DNA from: Purshia tridentata
Lineage: Eukaryota > Streptophyta > Magnoliopsida > Rosales > Rosaceae
NCBI GenBank assembly: GCA_003254885.1
Contig: QANT01002254.1
Span: forward strand, 1-64,000
Direction: 5' to 3'
Length of the DNA stretch: 64,000 nt
The translations under genes and the position numbers were made by a program. The notes beneath the pieces are model-generated. The model was not told the origin of the DNA and ran no database searches. It worked only from the letters and a program-made list of their open reading frames with translations. Shown here in pieces: positions 1-12,093 of the stretch (position 1 is its first letter; every line of letters begins with the position of its first letter).

Positions 1-1176
1 TACTGGAGGGGCAAAAAGGGAATAAAACAAGAAAAAAAAAATGTGGTCAACTTAGCAGCAAAGGATAGTCGGTATAGCCTGGGCCAAGAGTTAATTAGAT
101 ATACATCCATTTAGGAGACCCAATTTGATATTACCCCACTAATTGGATATACACCCATTTTTAAATTTGCTACGTAGAATTATCCAATTTTTTGCAAAAA
201 ATTTATTTTGTGATTTCCTCTTTTACCTTTTGGGTTGACAAAAGGTAATTTTAATTTTTTCAATTAATGCCTTATTTCAAGGTTTTATCATTTATTTTTT
301 TGGTAATTAATTGCCATTTGTATTTGACTTTGAAAATTAAGTATAACACTTTAATTATGTTTTCAAATTTCAAAATAGTTGTCTTCTTGTCAAAATTAGT
401 GTTTTATGACCAATGTTAAAAGATTAAGGAGAAATGTCATTTACGTTTTCCAAACATCATTAAGCTTTCCATCCTCACCTTTTCATAGGTTTGTTAGTCA
501 TAAAATACATTTGTCACATGCATTGTATGTTTCTTAGGTAATCTGTGTAAGTAGGTATTGAATTTTAATATTATAATTATTTTTGTTTTCATAAAAAATT
601 TGTGAGACTTCTATGTATATTTCAAAGATTTTAGGTTTTTTGAGTACTTCACACAAGTAAATTAATGAGAATAAAATTAATTAACATGTTCAACCATTTT
701 TTTTAATACCCATGAAACTTTTATACTAGGGTTATTAATAAGAAACTACCTATTGCACATGTATGGTAAAGATACCTAGTAGGTAGATTTGGGTTTTAAT
801 GGTTTAGTGCAAGGTGTTTGTTGAATAGGCAGTGACAAACTCATGTTGTGGGCTAAGAGGGCTAAAGCCCACCCTACTAATCCACTTAATTAAAAATAAT
901 TGGTCCTATATAAGCCCCAGCCCACCCTATGAAAAAATATGAATTTCACGTCACCACTCCTAGCCTTGTGCCCTTGTCATTTCCTCTCTGCTTAGAAAAA
1001 AAAATTGAAAAGTTCAGTGCGCTCTCTCTCTCTAGCCTCAACCTTTCTCCATTTTACTCACTGTAAGTAGTCCCTATCTCTTCTTTCTCTCTCTCTCTCA
1101 TGTAATACTATTGTACTAATACTAATATATCTATTTAATCTCTTATTCTCTTATATTTTATTCTCTTAGTCATTTA
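1..1176. other. AT-rich intergenic DNA, no gene recognised
   Basis: No coding region or RNA gene is recognisable. The stretch is AT-rich with stops in all frames. The part from about 840 to 1170 (a GGGCT-rich patch, then a CT-rich tract around 1020-1110) looks like a plant 5' leader. It could be the 5' end of the hAT element whose transposase remains lie at about 2090-4293, but I found no terminal inverted repeat to prove this. Confidence 0.4.
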
Positions 1177-1637
1177 GGACCCGTTTGGTTCAAGTTTTGG
1201 AGGCCTAGAAATGGGAAATTAATTACATTTCATTGTTCGGTAAGTACATGGGAGGGAAATCATTTCCTAACCCAAGGGAAATGATTTCCCTTATTGGGGA
1301 AAAATGAAACCCTTGTTGGAGCTTGAGTTTTGGTTTCCCCCTCTTAGAAAAACATTTATTGCTTATTCTATTTACTAAACTAACATTGAATTTTTTTAAA
1401 ATAAATTAAAATAAATATTACTTGTGTTTAATCAATAAGGGTATAATTGGAAAATTATATCAATTATATTTCTTTTTCCTGCACAAACCAAACGAGGGAA
1501 TGAAAATAAAACAAGAATTATTGGTTTACTTTCCTAACATTATCAAACGGGAGAATGTAATCTTACATTCCATTTCCCTTGGAAAAGGCATAAGAATTTA
1601 TTTCCTAGGAAATCAATTTCGGGAACCAAACGGACCC
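1177..1637. mobile_element. MITE, copy 1 (non-autonomous TIR element)
   Basis: This is a 461-bp AT-rich element with no coding capacity. It starts GGACCCGTTTGGTTC and ends GAACCAAACGGACCC, which gives near-perfect 15-bp terminal inverted repeats. TTA lies directly on both sides (1174-1176 and 1638-1640), as expected for the 3-bp target duplication of PIF/Harbinger (Tourist-like) MITEs. A longer but imperfect 7-8 bp hAT-like duplication cannot be excluded. The interior matches the element at 31356-31805 in the opposite orientation, so both belong to one family. It lies upstream of a decayed hAT transposase and may be nested in that element's 5' part. Confidence 0.8.
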
Positions 1638-2089
1638 TTAGGGATTTAGAGATTTAAGGAATTAGGTTAGGGATTCAATTTTTATGCAATAGTACATAGT
1701 ATTTCTAATTTACTCTTAAATGTTTTTAAAATTAAATGAGAATTAATATTTGATTATCCAAATTTTTCTGGAACCCAAAGAAAACTCATGTAATTTGTTG
1801 ATGTGGGACAGTGGGATCGCTTTTAAACTCAATCTCAATTATTGTAAGTGCAAGTTTGGAAACCAAGTAAGCTCTACATTTCAATATTAAATTATAGTTG
1901 CATATTGCTAGAAAAATAGGTTGTTATTGTGTGATTTTGTCTTGAAAATATCCTTACACGTCATGTTTATAATATATTACCAATAGGTTCTAGTTTATAA
2001 TATCGGATCATTCACAAATTCTAAAGAGAAGAAAAAATATTCTTTCTTATTTCAAGAAGACAAGCAACCTTTCTTCATCTTCACCAACT

Positions 2090-4293
2090 GGTGATTCTGA
2101 GTCTCCAAGAGTCAAGTCTCAAAGTGAAGGAGTTGAGACTCAAAGAGTCGAGTTGGATCCAAATATTGAGAGTACTACTGTGCTCTTGAACGTGATTCAG
2201 GATTACGTCAAGCAATATGGAAGAATCCTATTAATGAACAGCATAATGTTTGAAGAGCCTATATGCACTTAGAACCATGGCAACCGAAATTAAAAGAATA
2301 CCCTTCCTCTTTTGATGGACAACAAATGCGTCGATTTCAAACTTCTTGGTATTCTCAATGGCCTTGGCTTAAATATTCAATTAATAGTGACAAGGCATTT
2401 TGTTTTCCTTGCTTTCTTTTTTTATACTAATCCACCTTCTTATCCAACATTTATTATGAAGGGGTATCAAAATTGGAAGAAGGATAAAGACAGGAGTAGA
2501 TGTGGTGTCCTTAATCATATAAGTGCTATTGACTCAACTCATCATAGAAATATTCAAAAATGAGATCTCTTAAGAAACCCCTCTGCACATATTGATGTAC
2601 AAATGAATAGAGAATTATTGCAATAAGTGGAGCGAAATCGATTGTGAATTAGGACCACAATAGAGACTTTTAGGCATTTAACAAATCAAGGATGTGCTTT
2701 TAGAGGTGATGATGAATCTAGTAACTTCATTGAACTTGTTAAAATGATTTCAAAATTGAATATTGATATTGCAAATGTTGTCTTAGAGAATGCTCCTCAA
2801 AATGCTATGTTTCTTGCACCTGAAATTCAAAAGGAAATCTTACATATCATGGCTAACAATGTGAGGAAGAAGATTCGTGATGAAATTCGAGATAAACCAT
2901 ATTGTATTTTTGTTGATGAATTGGTTGATGTATTTAGGAAGGAACAAATAGCTATTATTTTAAGGTTTGTTCATGGTGATGGCCTTATTCAAGAACGATG
3001 TTTTGCCATTGTGAGTGTTCCCAACACTCCATCTCTAATTCTTTAAAAAAAGATATCTAACGTTCTTACTAGTTGCAATCTTCAAGTGCAAAATATGCGT
3101 GGCCAAGGATATGATGATGCTAGCAATATGCGTGGGGCATGCAACGGGTTACAAGCATTATTCATTCAAGATTGTCCATATGTTTATTATGTGCATTGTT
3201 TTGCTAATCGTCTTCAACTAGCTTTAAATGTTGCAACTAAAGGTGTGTGTAATGTTTGAGATTTTATTCTATGCTAACTTCCATTGTAAATTTTGTTGAT
3301 TCTTCTGCTAAGCATAATTTTGAATTACAAGCTATTCAGCAAGATAAAATTCAAGATTTGTTAGATGTTGGAAAGCTTGAGACAGGTTTAGGGACAAATC
3401 AAATGTGTGCTTTGTCAAAAGCTGGGGCTACTCGTTGGGGTCTCATTTTCATTTTAGTAGAAGCTTGATTGAATTATTTGCTTCAACTAGTACAATGTTT
3501 CAAAGAATGTTTATAAGTGAATTCAACGAAGATATTCGTGGAGAAGCCAATAGTCTTCTTCATAGCATGAACTCTTTTGGTTTTGTGTTCAACTTGCTTT
3601 TTGTTGAATAAGGTTATGGAAATCACTAATTATCTTTCTCAAGCATTGCAAAACAAATCTTGAGACATCGTCAATGCTTTGAATTTTGTTTCAACAACAA
3701 AAGTATTTCTCCAAAAGTGGAGAGAAATGGATGGTATAATTTTTTGAAAAGTACTGAATTATTTTGTGAACTACATGACATTGTTATACTACTTGATTTG
3801 GCTTCTCTTTAAAAGGTGGGTACATGTCATTTTTGCCAACAAATGAATTCTATAACAGCTGAGCAGTATTATTATGCAAATATATTTTATGCTATTATAG
3901 ACTTTCATTTGGTAGAGATACTAGATTTACACATGTTATAGTGGAACTTCTTACTCATAGCTCATCATTGGATCTTAGGAATAATTTAGATCATTTAATA
4001 CTAATCATATGTGTGATCTTGCTACGAAGTTCTACTTCAAGATTTCACTTCAGCTGAGTTACTTGGTTTAAGAATGGATATGTGCATTTTATGAGAAAGA
4101 CATGAATTACGATCCTAAATTCCATAATACATCTTCTGTTTCTAATTTATGTCGGCAATTAGTTGAAACAAGAAAGTTTACACACTTTCCCATGATTTAT
4201 AGATTGATTTGTCTAGTGTTAACTCTTCCTGTTTCTACTGCAACAACGGAACAAGCATTTTCATCTTCGAAAATTATTAAAACTTGGCTTTGA
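2090..4293 (+). pseudogene. Decayed hAT transposase (TTF-type / ZMYM1-like)
   Basis: Conceptual translation shows the order of a plant TTF-type zinc-finger hAT transposase. A YPSSFDGQQMRRFQTSWYSQWPWL stretch (about 2300-2380) and CFPCF with a PSYPTF..GYQNWKK motif give the TTF part. The DUF4371 segment at 2744-3046 includes the APEIQKEIL and YCIFVDELVD motifs. The hAT C-terminal dimerisation motif (YRLICLVLTLPVSTATTEQAFS) lies at about 4195-4260. The pieces are in different frames with several stops and frameshifts, so it is dead. After the LKIIKT-like end at about 4293 similarity stops abruptly, where a different repeat begins. The family's usual length is 700-800 aa and the last part of the C-terminus is missing. 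No TIRs were identified. Confidence 0.8.
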
Positions 4294-4301
4294 AACTATA
4301 G

Positions 4302-7300
4302 TGTCCCAAAACAGGGCCTCGACGTTTTGAGACACAATATCTGCCACGTCAATAGAATGAACTGTAAATTAAAAATATTTTTTTAAAAGTCAATTAAGAA
4401 AAACTGTGAAATTATTTATTTATTTTTTTTTTCCATCAACGTTAAGGTTACACACTTAACTTCCCCACCGTGTAAACAATTGGAGACAAAGTAAGAACAC
4501 AATAGAAGCGAGTAAATGATTTGTGAACCTAAATCAGATTTGAAAACTGAAAATCTTTATTAGAAAATAGGCCTTATCTCAAACCCGCTTTAAAACAAGC
4601 TCCCTTTTAGAAAGACGAGTTTCTAAGAGTTTTTAAGAAGTCTTTCAAAGATAAGGGTTTCAAAAAATCACCTTCTTAAAAAGTAAGAAACCTTTTACGA
4701 ATTCTAAACACGAGCTAGAAAAAACAATAAAGGAGTACAAACTAAGGTACAAGTAAAGCTAAAGCATACAAAACTAGTTACTCACTCAACAATCGAAGGA
4801 TTCGCCTCCTCGCTCGTCAAGCCTTGGAGTCAAGCAATCGGTGAAGTAGGGTTCGAAATGTTAGATCCTGACGCCATCCTTACTCTCCCCAAATTAATAT
4901 CTAGGGTACTTGCAAAAGAGTCTTTGTAGGGGTTAGCATCACCATAACAGCTAAAATTTTTCACACATAGTAAGATACTTGATACTAAAAATAAGGATTT
5001 CTAGAAAATACGCGTAGGAAAAACTTTGAGTCAAGCACAGAGAACACGTCAGTACATTCCTAGAATTTCTAGAAATTACGTAGCGACTAATCAAAGAACA
5101 AAATAAGGAACAAGTCCACAGTCAACATCAAATCAGTTGATAATCCCAAGATATACACAAGTTCAGATCAATTTATAAATCAATATTCCAAATTAATCTA
5201 CGCATGAACATGCAATGTGCATAGTGCCATGCAAGCGTACCTGAATTGAAGCACACAGCAACCATAACCTTTTTAAAATAACAGTGGACTTTAGTAACGA
5301 TAGGCTATCATATCTGCTATCCTGCTCTCTTCTCACTCAAAATCGCAGTAAGAATTCAGATAGCAAACGTCCAACAAGGCCCATAGAGACTGCACTTACA
5401 ATCCTAATATACTATATAATCAAAGCATGTCATCCTTTTAGCATACTCATAAAAGGTAACCATCTAGGGTCCACTTACACTCGATACTTTAAGGATTCAA
5501 ATCCAAGGTTTCAAAACAAAACCCACTGTTTCAAGTCGCTTTGGCCCAAACACTAAAACTTTCATTAGTTTCAGCATACCAATAAATCATATGAACATAT
5601 GATATTATATGCATGATAACATGTTATCACATTCCTAAAATTTATGCATCTCCCAATCTCATTAACTAACGCATAAATTCCAAGGAGAGTTCATAACAAT
5701 GATATAAAATAAAACCTAACAACACTTGCTATTTAAAATCCAAAAAAACATGATAACATTTGCAAGTTAAAGTATTTGCAATTTAAAACAAAATACCATT
5801 TGCACGTTAAAATACGATAAAATTTGTACTTTATAATATAATAAAATTTGCACTTTAAAATATAATTAAATTTGTACTTTAAAAATAGAATAAAACTTGT
5901 ACTTTAAAATATAAATACATTTGCGCTTGAAGTACGAAATGCTTGCGATTTAAAATACAAAACTTTTGTAATTTTAAATACAAGACCTTTGCGATTTAAA
6001 ATCCAAAACCTTTGCTATTTAAAATTCAAAACCTTTGTGTTTTAAAATACAAAACATTTGCGTTTTAAAATACGAAACGGTAACAGTCTAAAAACATAGC
6101 AATATTATTTTCTGGCGAAAATCATCACACAAAGTGAATTAGTTCAAACAGCGTGAAGGTTCCAAGTAGGTAAAACAGCCAATCCTCAATTTTATAAATC
6201 ATCGAGAACAAAGAGTTCAATAAAAATGAAGTACAGCCCTTGATAATTAAATCACCGAATACAAAAGGGTTCATGCTTCTCATTTTAGGTTGGTAAAACA
6301 CAACAACAAGTAATAGCTTTACACCCTTATACGAAGATGTCTAACCCATTCTCTATTTTGTTTCTCTCACAATCCGAAGGTATAAATAACAAATAACGAT
6401 AATTTAAAATCTGCCCTAGCATGCAAATGCGATGTTCCAAATTTAATTATCTCATTTAATACCTATTTATAAAATTCGTCCCTTACCCACTTAGCAAACA
6501 CAAGTATACTAGGTAGTAGTTTATATACGTATAGGAAAAACTAGGATGGCTCCCCCTAGCTGGCTGCCCAAACTCCAAGCTCCAAGTCTGTCGCCTGTCC
6601 TCGTAACACGTTAAGTCACTAGTGTTAAACTAGGAAAACCAAGAAAATCTCTTTTAAAGGATTTGTAACCAAACCAAAACATATACGTTTTAAGAAATCA
6701 AATTTTGAAAACTGAATTTTAAAACAAGGGTTTTCCGTGGGTAAAACGTCTCCAACAAGTTAGAACACAAGTTGGGTTTTCAAAGACCAAGTTTCCAAAA
6801 AGCACCAAACTGTGCACTGAAATTGCACCAATTTTAACAATCTTTCTAACAAGCCAAAACTTCTCAAAATTTCTAGAATGCAAGTACACTCATCTAAGTT
6901 GTTGTATAAAAATTTTCATATCAAACAGAGTAGTGGAACCCTTTATTTTAAACCCATAATCTTAAGAAAAAAATTAGAAAAACTATTCATTTTGCAAATT
7001 TTCAGTCAATTTGGAAAAATCATTCCGGGTTCAATACAACTTCGTTTCACTTGATTCTTGTCTCTAAAATCCATTGATGAGTCCAGTTTGACTCATAAAA
7101 ATTTGAGACCGAAAACCGATACCAAACGGTACAGAATTCTGTTTTTGTCTAGCAAGATTAGAAAACACTATTTCTCTCAAAAATCTGACCTTCCCGCCAA
7201 AAATCAGCAATGACCCACTTGTGTGTATGGCAACCTTGAGCTGGTGATGGAGCTCTGGCGTACAGGATACGGCGAATGTCTTGGATGCTCGACTCTGTTG

Positions 7301-7600
7301 TCCAGGTAGCTCTTCCTCGTCACTATCTCTCTCTCTGTCTAGCCTCTGGTTCGTACAAGGTGTTGGCAAGGTCAAACAATGGGAGTTATGCTTATGGAAG
7401 TTAACTAGAATGGGAGCTTACTGAAGGTTAGAGGAAGCTAATGGGGTTGGGTGGGTTAGTTATGGAATGGTGAGGGCATATTTGTCCAAATGTGACCCAA
7501 AAAGCTAAAAAAGTCTTAATATTTTTGTAGGGTCTAAAAAAGTCTTTTTAACATTTTTTTTGTCTATTTTAGGCAATATCCCAAGTTTTTAAGTTATTTC
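4302..7600. repeat. Unassigned repeat-rich block, possibly LTR-derived
   Basis: Similarity to the hAT transposase breaks off just before 4302, where sequence starting TGTCCCAAAAC begins, so this block looks like a later insertion. It has no recognisable protein domain. It contains a minisatellite (separate entry) and, on the minus strand near 7250-7500, a moderately GC-rich leader-like stretch. The TG start could be one edge of an old LTR in minus orientation. I could not find a matching right edge or target-site duplication, so the class and the right boundary are guesses. Confidence 0.25.
5720..6080. repeat. Degenerate ~23-25 bp minisatellite
   Basis: Roughly 14 tandem units share the pattern xTTTGyxxTTTAAAATAyAAAA. 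Examples are units built on CATTTGCACGTTAAAATAC, CTTTGCGATTTAAAATCC and ATTTGCGTTTTAAAATACG. Unit length varies from about 22 to 26 bp, and units at the 3' end are more alike than those at the 5' end. It lies inside the unassigned repeat block. Confidence 0.75.
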
Positions 7601-9650
7601 TAATAATAAGCCAGGTTTATTTACTAATTTAATACTATTGGTTTCTGCTATTTTTTTTCCGTGTCTATGTATGTACTATTATCTCATTTACATACACCAC
7701 ATTTATTGGAAAATCAGTACCAGAAATATCTTCAACAAAATGATATAGGAGAATATTGTCTACTTTTTTTAACTGGACTTGAATTAGGAGTTTTAAGAAA
7801 ATTTGTTGCAATAATTTTGAACGATGAACCACCAAACTTTGCTGAACAATGATCCCCGAATGATACACATTTATTTACATGGTTCTCTTTATGTATTGAC
7901 TCCTTATACTTATCATCTACTCCATTACTTTTCCTCCTTCTTCAAAAGTTAGCAATTTTAATGCTCCTACCCTTGGTTGCAAAAGGTAGTTACAAACAAA
8001 AATTACTTTAAGCAAACAAAACCAGTCCAATGTAATCTCAACCAATGTACTAGAACCATTTGATACATATTGACAATCTCAACATTATTACCAACTTGGC
8101 AGAAAAACAAACAACCAATATATCAACCTCCAAAATAGAGTAAAAAACCAATTTAATAGGAATAAATTAAAACTCAAATATTTTATATATATATATATAT
8201 ATATGTATGAAGAAATAACCTAGCAAGACACACCTACTTATTTAGAAAGTACTAAAGTAATAAACAAAAACATATTTCTTAAAACAAAAAAAAATTCAAG
8301 ACCTAACATTATGGAATTCAAAAACATACCTAAATTGAGTTCAAATTAATACTAACCAACTTTTGATGAAGTTCTAACAAATTTCATCGTAAGAAGTCTG
8401 GTTCACTGGACACTATATCTCATATGGGATTACATAACCCAATATTCTCACATTTATAGTATATACTGTCCAAGTTCTCACGTACTTTCACAAGATGTCA
8501 TCCCATATATGTAGCCATTTCGGTAAAAAATAAAATGTAAGTACACAGACATCAAACGAGCAAAATAGTTTAGATTTTCTTCGGTATTCTCAACAATAAT
8601 GCATTTGATAGTTTTTTCCATATCTAATATTTATGAATGACCTTTGATTGCTTGGACGTTCCTGGTTATGAACATTATCCTCTTCAATAATTTTTTCTTT
8701 TACATCAATGTATTATAATGTCTCGCCTGTATTTGGCAGCCCAAACAATCTAAATATACTTTCATCAATAATGTGTGTTTACCTACTACCAAATAGAAAC
8801 ACTTATGTTTTGGTTTGTATTGTTTTAATAACAATTATGTGCTTATATGATCAACATTGATGCGGTTGGTACAAACACCATCACACTTGAATGCATTTAC
8901 GAGACTCCAAAATGGTGTTTTTTGCATCACTGAGTCATGATATTGATGTAGATTTTGGTTAATATCAGCAATCAAGTTTGCAAAATGAAGCATTGTTGAT
9001 ATATTTTTGAAAAAAGAAGTATTTTTGCCCTCAATGAATTCCTACAATGTAATTAAAAGTATAAAAACACAAGTGAAAATTATACCAACAAGGAAATTAA
9101 AAATATGAATATATATGTAACAGCACATTGCATAAAAATAAATAAAAATTAGCAGCGCATACTGCGCCAAAAGAAAAATAAAAACCCAATCAATAACAAG
9201 TAAACAAACAATCAAACTTGTACTCCACAATAATTAATTAGTAGGCTCACATTATGTAATCTTGGTATACCCATAAAAATATTAACTTGTTTAAGACTTT
9301 ATATTGGAACAAATGTCCTATAAATTACATAATAAGAAGTACAGTGCAATTTCCCATAATATTACCCATTGTCATAGAAGTTTCATCAACAAATATTCAT
9401 CAAATATGTACCCAAAAAAAAAAATAGAAATGCAAAGTGGAAAAAGTAAAATTTATTTTGATTGTAAAAACAGCTTTAATCAAACACAAATAACACCAAA
9501 AACCCAACTTTCTAATCAAACACAACTTGCATAGTTTAATTTTTCTATAAGAAAAAACCGAAGATGCTTTGGTCCAACACTATAATTGCACCAACATAAA
9601 TTAAGATAAAGGAACATATAGGTAGGTTTTTAAGTTTTCTAGGAAATTAA
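7600..9650. other. AT-rich region without recognisable gene
   Basis: I see no protein or RNA gene. A (TA)n run lies at about 8184-8204. Short open frames on both strands near 7661-7868 overlap each other and lack homology that I recognise, so they are not called. The low-complexity AT-rich composition fits old decayed transposon DNA. Confidence 0.4.
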
Positions 9651-9729
9651 TAATTTTACCTATACCCTAAATTTGGCCAAATCAAATAAAAAAAATAAAA
9701 AAAGACATTAATGATTTGGAATTTAGGGT

Positions 9730-9884
9730 ATAGGGTTTGGCCAAATAAATTAAAAAACAAAAGCAAAAATACATAAGGATTGGGTATCAAACCCTATACC
9801 CTAAACTATTTGGCTAAATACAAATACAAAAATCCTTATATAATTATTGTTTTTATTTTTTTAATTTATTGGGCCAAACCCTAT
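9730..9884. repeat. Inverted repeat with 28-bp arms
   Basis: The arm at 9730-9757 (starting ATAGGGTTTGGCCAAATAAA) and the reverse complement of 9857-9884 differ at about one of 28 positions. The loop is about 100 bp. Further diverged copies of the same TATACCCTAAA/TTTGGCC motif flank it at about 9660-9685 and 9790-9825, so the whole 9655-9900 interval is a compound foldback. This could be a decayed small foldback transposon. Confidence 0.75.
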
Positions 9885-9917
9885 GGGCATATTCCCTAAA
9901 TTAGTAAATTCTTAATC

Positions 9918-10058
9918 ACTTTGGATGAGGGAAAAAAAGCTGGTAGTTCACTTAAAAGTAATAAAATTTGTAACTAATGGTAATTTAAATGATGGAATTG
10001 TAAATTCCGTCATTTAACAATTCTCATAAAAATTACAATTACTTCATCCAAACGCACT
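9918..10058. mobile_element. Possible small MITE with central palindrome
   Basis: A TTTGGATGAG motif near 9921 faces TTCATCCAAA near 10045-10054, giving ~9-bp imperfect terminal inverted repeats about 135 bp apart. The centre (about 9988-10015) is a palindrome, AAATGATGGAATT facing AAATTCCGTCATTT. No clear target-site duplication is visible, so this is tentative. Confidence 0.4.
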
Positions 10059-10059
10059 G

Positions 10060-11114
10060 TAATGTCTTATTGTCTTATGGCTCTATTTGTTATACAGTAT
10101 TAGGAGCATATAGTGTTGAATAAGACTTTATCCCATTTTTGGTGGAAGTCAAGAATAAACTTAAGTTTAATTACACAAGTCTGATCCATTAAAATACGCT
10201 TCTTAGACCGTGTTATATTAAGCTGTCTAAAACTCCTTTGCTAAATATAAGAACCGCTAAATCGCTCGCTAGATAGCACGCCGCAATCCTTTCTTTGCTC
10301 ACATCATCAGGTCGCAAGCCTTTCTTTTTCTCTCCTTTTCTCTCTATCTTTCTATAATGGTTTGTGTTGATTATCTGGATTGATTTTGATGACTAGATTT
10401 GTAGAAGAAGCTATTGGGTCAATCAGTCACTACGGCTCATGCCCACCTGAAATCTCGTAGAAGAAGTATTTATGTTGTTTTGAAAAATAACTTCCGGTAA
10501 CACCTATGTCGCTGTTAAAAAAAGGCTCCTTTCTTTTTTTGCAAAAAGAGGTCGAAGACGTAGGCATCAACAAATGCAAACTTGGCTTAAAGTTAAAATT
10601 TGTTCGACACATGTCAAGTATGGCTCTGGGCATTTTACAGCCAACACTCTCCATCCAAGGAATCGACTGAATCATTGTGCATTTGCTTAGTGGCACACAG
10701 CTAGATAGTGATAGATTTATCATCCTCATCAAAAAAATGTGTAAGGAACCTCATTCGCCCACGAGCTTATGTTTCCAGCAAGCAATCTGGCATACTAATC
10801 GAATGCAGTTTTCGTAGAGGGTGTTTACAAAAAGACATTATCAAATCGTCGTTTCCGACAATGCCCCTCTTAAAAGGACAAATATGCTGCCTAGGGGCCC
10901 TACCCTCGTCAAAAGACTACAGGTTGGGTTCTTTGAACTTAGGGGGAAATTCTTTTCCATGTAAAGGGGTATGGCACATCAATGAATGGTCTCTATTTGA
11001 AATTTCCATTACATGAGAAAACTCCAAAAAGAATAGGTGATTGTAGGTCAACCTATAGGTAAGTTTCGGTATTTTATTGAGATTTTCTCGTTTTTTTTTT
11101 TTTTTTCTGGGTAT
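10060..11114. other. Unassigned region next to a NUMT
   Basis: No gene is recognisable. From about 10720 the base composition becomes less AT-rich than the surroundings (for example the CCTAGGGGCCC patch near 10892). That fits organellar or other transferred DNA continuing leftward from the nad3 fragment, but I do not recognise any organellar gene in it. A CT-rich leader-like stretch lies at about 10310-10360. Confidence 0.3.
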
Positions 11115-11295
11115 ACTGCTCCACGAGCAAGGAGCGAAAGAACCAAGTGGGCTATGGTGATGTCAGAATTTGTACCTATTTGTATCTATTTAATGATCAG
11201 TCCACTAGTTTCTTTGATCCCGCTCGGTGTTCCTTTTCCATTTGCTTCCAAGAGTTCAACCTATCCAGAAAACTTATCAGCTTGTGAATGTAAGG
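11115..11295 (+). pseudogene. nad3: NUMT: 5' part of mitochondrial nad3
   Basis: From the ATG at 11160 the frame reads MSEFVPICIYLMISPLVSLI, then PLGVPFPFASKSSTYPEN and LSACEC. This is the N-terminal third of plant mitochondrial NADH dehydrogenase subunit 3 (full length about 118 aa) with a few substitutions. About 45 bp upstream of the ATG (CCACGAGCAAGGAGCGAAAG and following) also looks like the plant nad3 leader. Homology ends soon after the YEC position at about 11290. The fragment sits among nuclear transposons, so it is a nuclear copy of mitochondrial DNA rather than a working gene. Several codons (PL in ISPLVSL, IPL, FPF) look like pre-editing codons, which suggests transfer as DNA. Confidence 0.8.
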
Positions 11296-12093
11296 ATTTG
11301 TTACAAATTAATTGATCTATCATTATTAATATCATAAGCAACCCTCGACCTCATAGAAGAGGAAGAGGCAGATCAAAACATGGTACGGAAAAACCTAAAT
11401 CGAGATGAATGGAAGATGCCTTTAGAACTAACTTATTTTTCTAGATCAATCAAGGTATACTTTGAAAGGTCTCAATATTATCTTCGACAGTCTTAAGACT
11501 GATGACTCAAACAGAGTTTATTTCTAATTTCCTATCCTAGGCCTAGGTAAAGAGTGTTTTCACTTTCGATATAGGATTGTTAGTGTGTATAACCTATCAC
11601 TAATGATGGACAAGAAACCCAAATATATGATTCAGCGTTTACAGAAGCATCCATTTTTTATCAAGGTTGGGAGACCTATTTCACCTTCCACATGACTTGT
11701 TTAAACGAAATAGAAAGAATTGTCCTACCCGAGCTACTAGCTTTGATCATGATGAGCTCATGGAGCATGCTATAGACATATGTTTCAACATCTTCAAACT
11801 ACCCACTCAATAGGAATCGGGGTTGAAGCTATAAAGATGGAGAGACAGGGAGGTTTTGAAAAAAAGGTGTTACTAATACATTTCGCATTAGTGCCCTTTA
11901 CCCATGAAAGGCATTGAAATGCCGAAAGTCCCATTGTATGAAAAGCAAAACTCGGTGATGACCCGTTTTCAGATTAGTCTGAAGACTTAGCACGTACCGT
12001 CTTATTAGAAGTATAACGAACAGCACACATCTTCGTAACTAACGAGGACGAAATACCCCCACATAGCCAAACTCAACAAAAGTACTGAAGAAA
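11296..12093. other. Unassigned sequence between NUMT and copia fossil
   Basis: I recognise no gene. Composition is less AT-rich than the flanks and similar to 10720-11110, so it may belong to the same transferred or rearranged block. Short open stretches are interrupted in all frames. Confidence 0.3.

Noticed and set aside
4840-4860. tRNA-like GGGTTCGAAAT motif
   Set aside because: No acceptor stem, D-arm or anticodon arm could be placed around it. No tRNA or rRNA gene was found in the window.
10430-11016. Two ~100-aa open frames near the NUMT (one per strand)
   Set aside because: No recognisable homology and no plausible exon context. They are described only as unassigned sequence.
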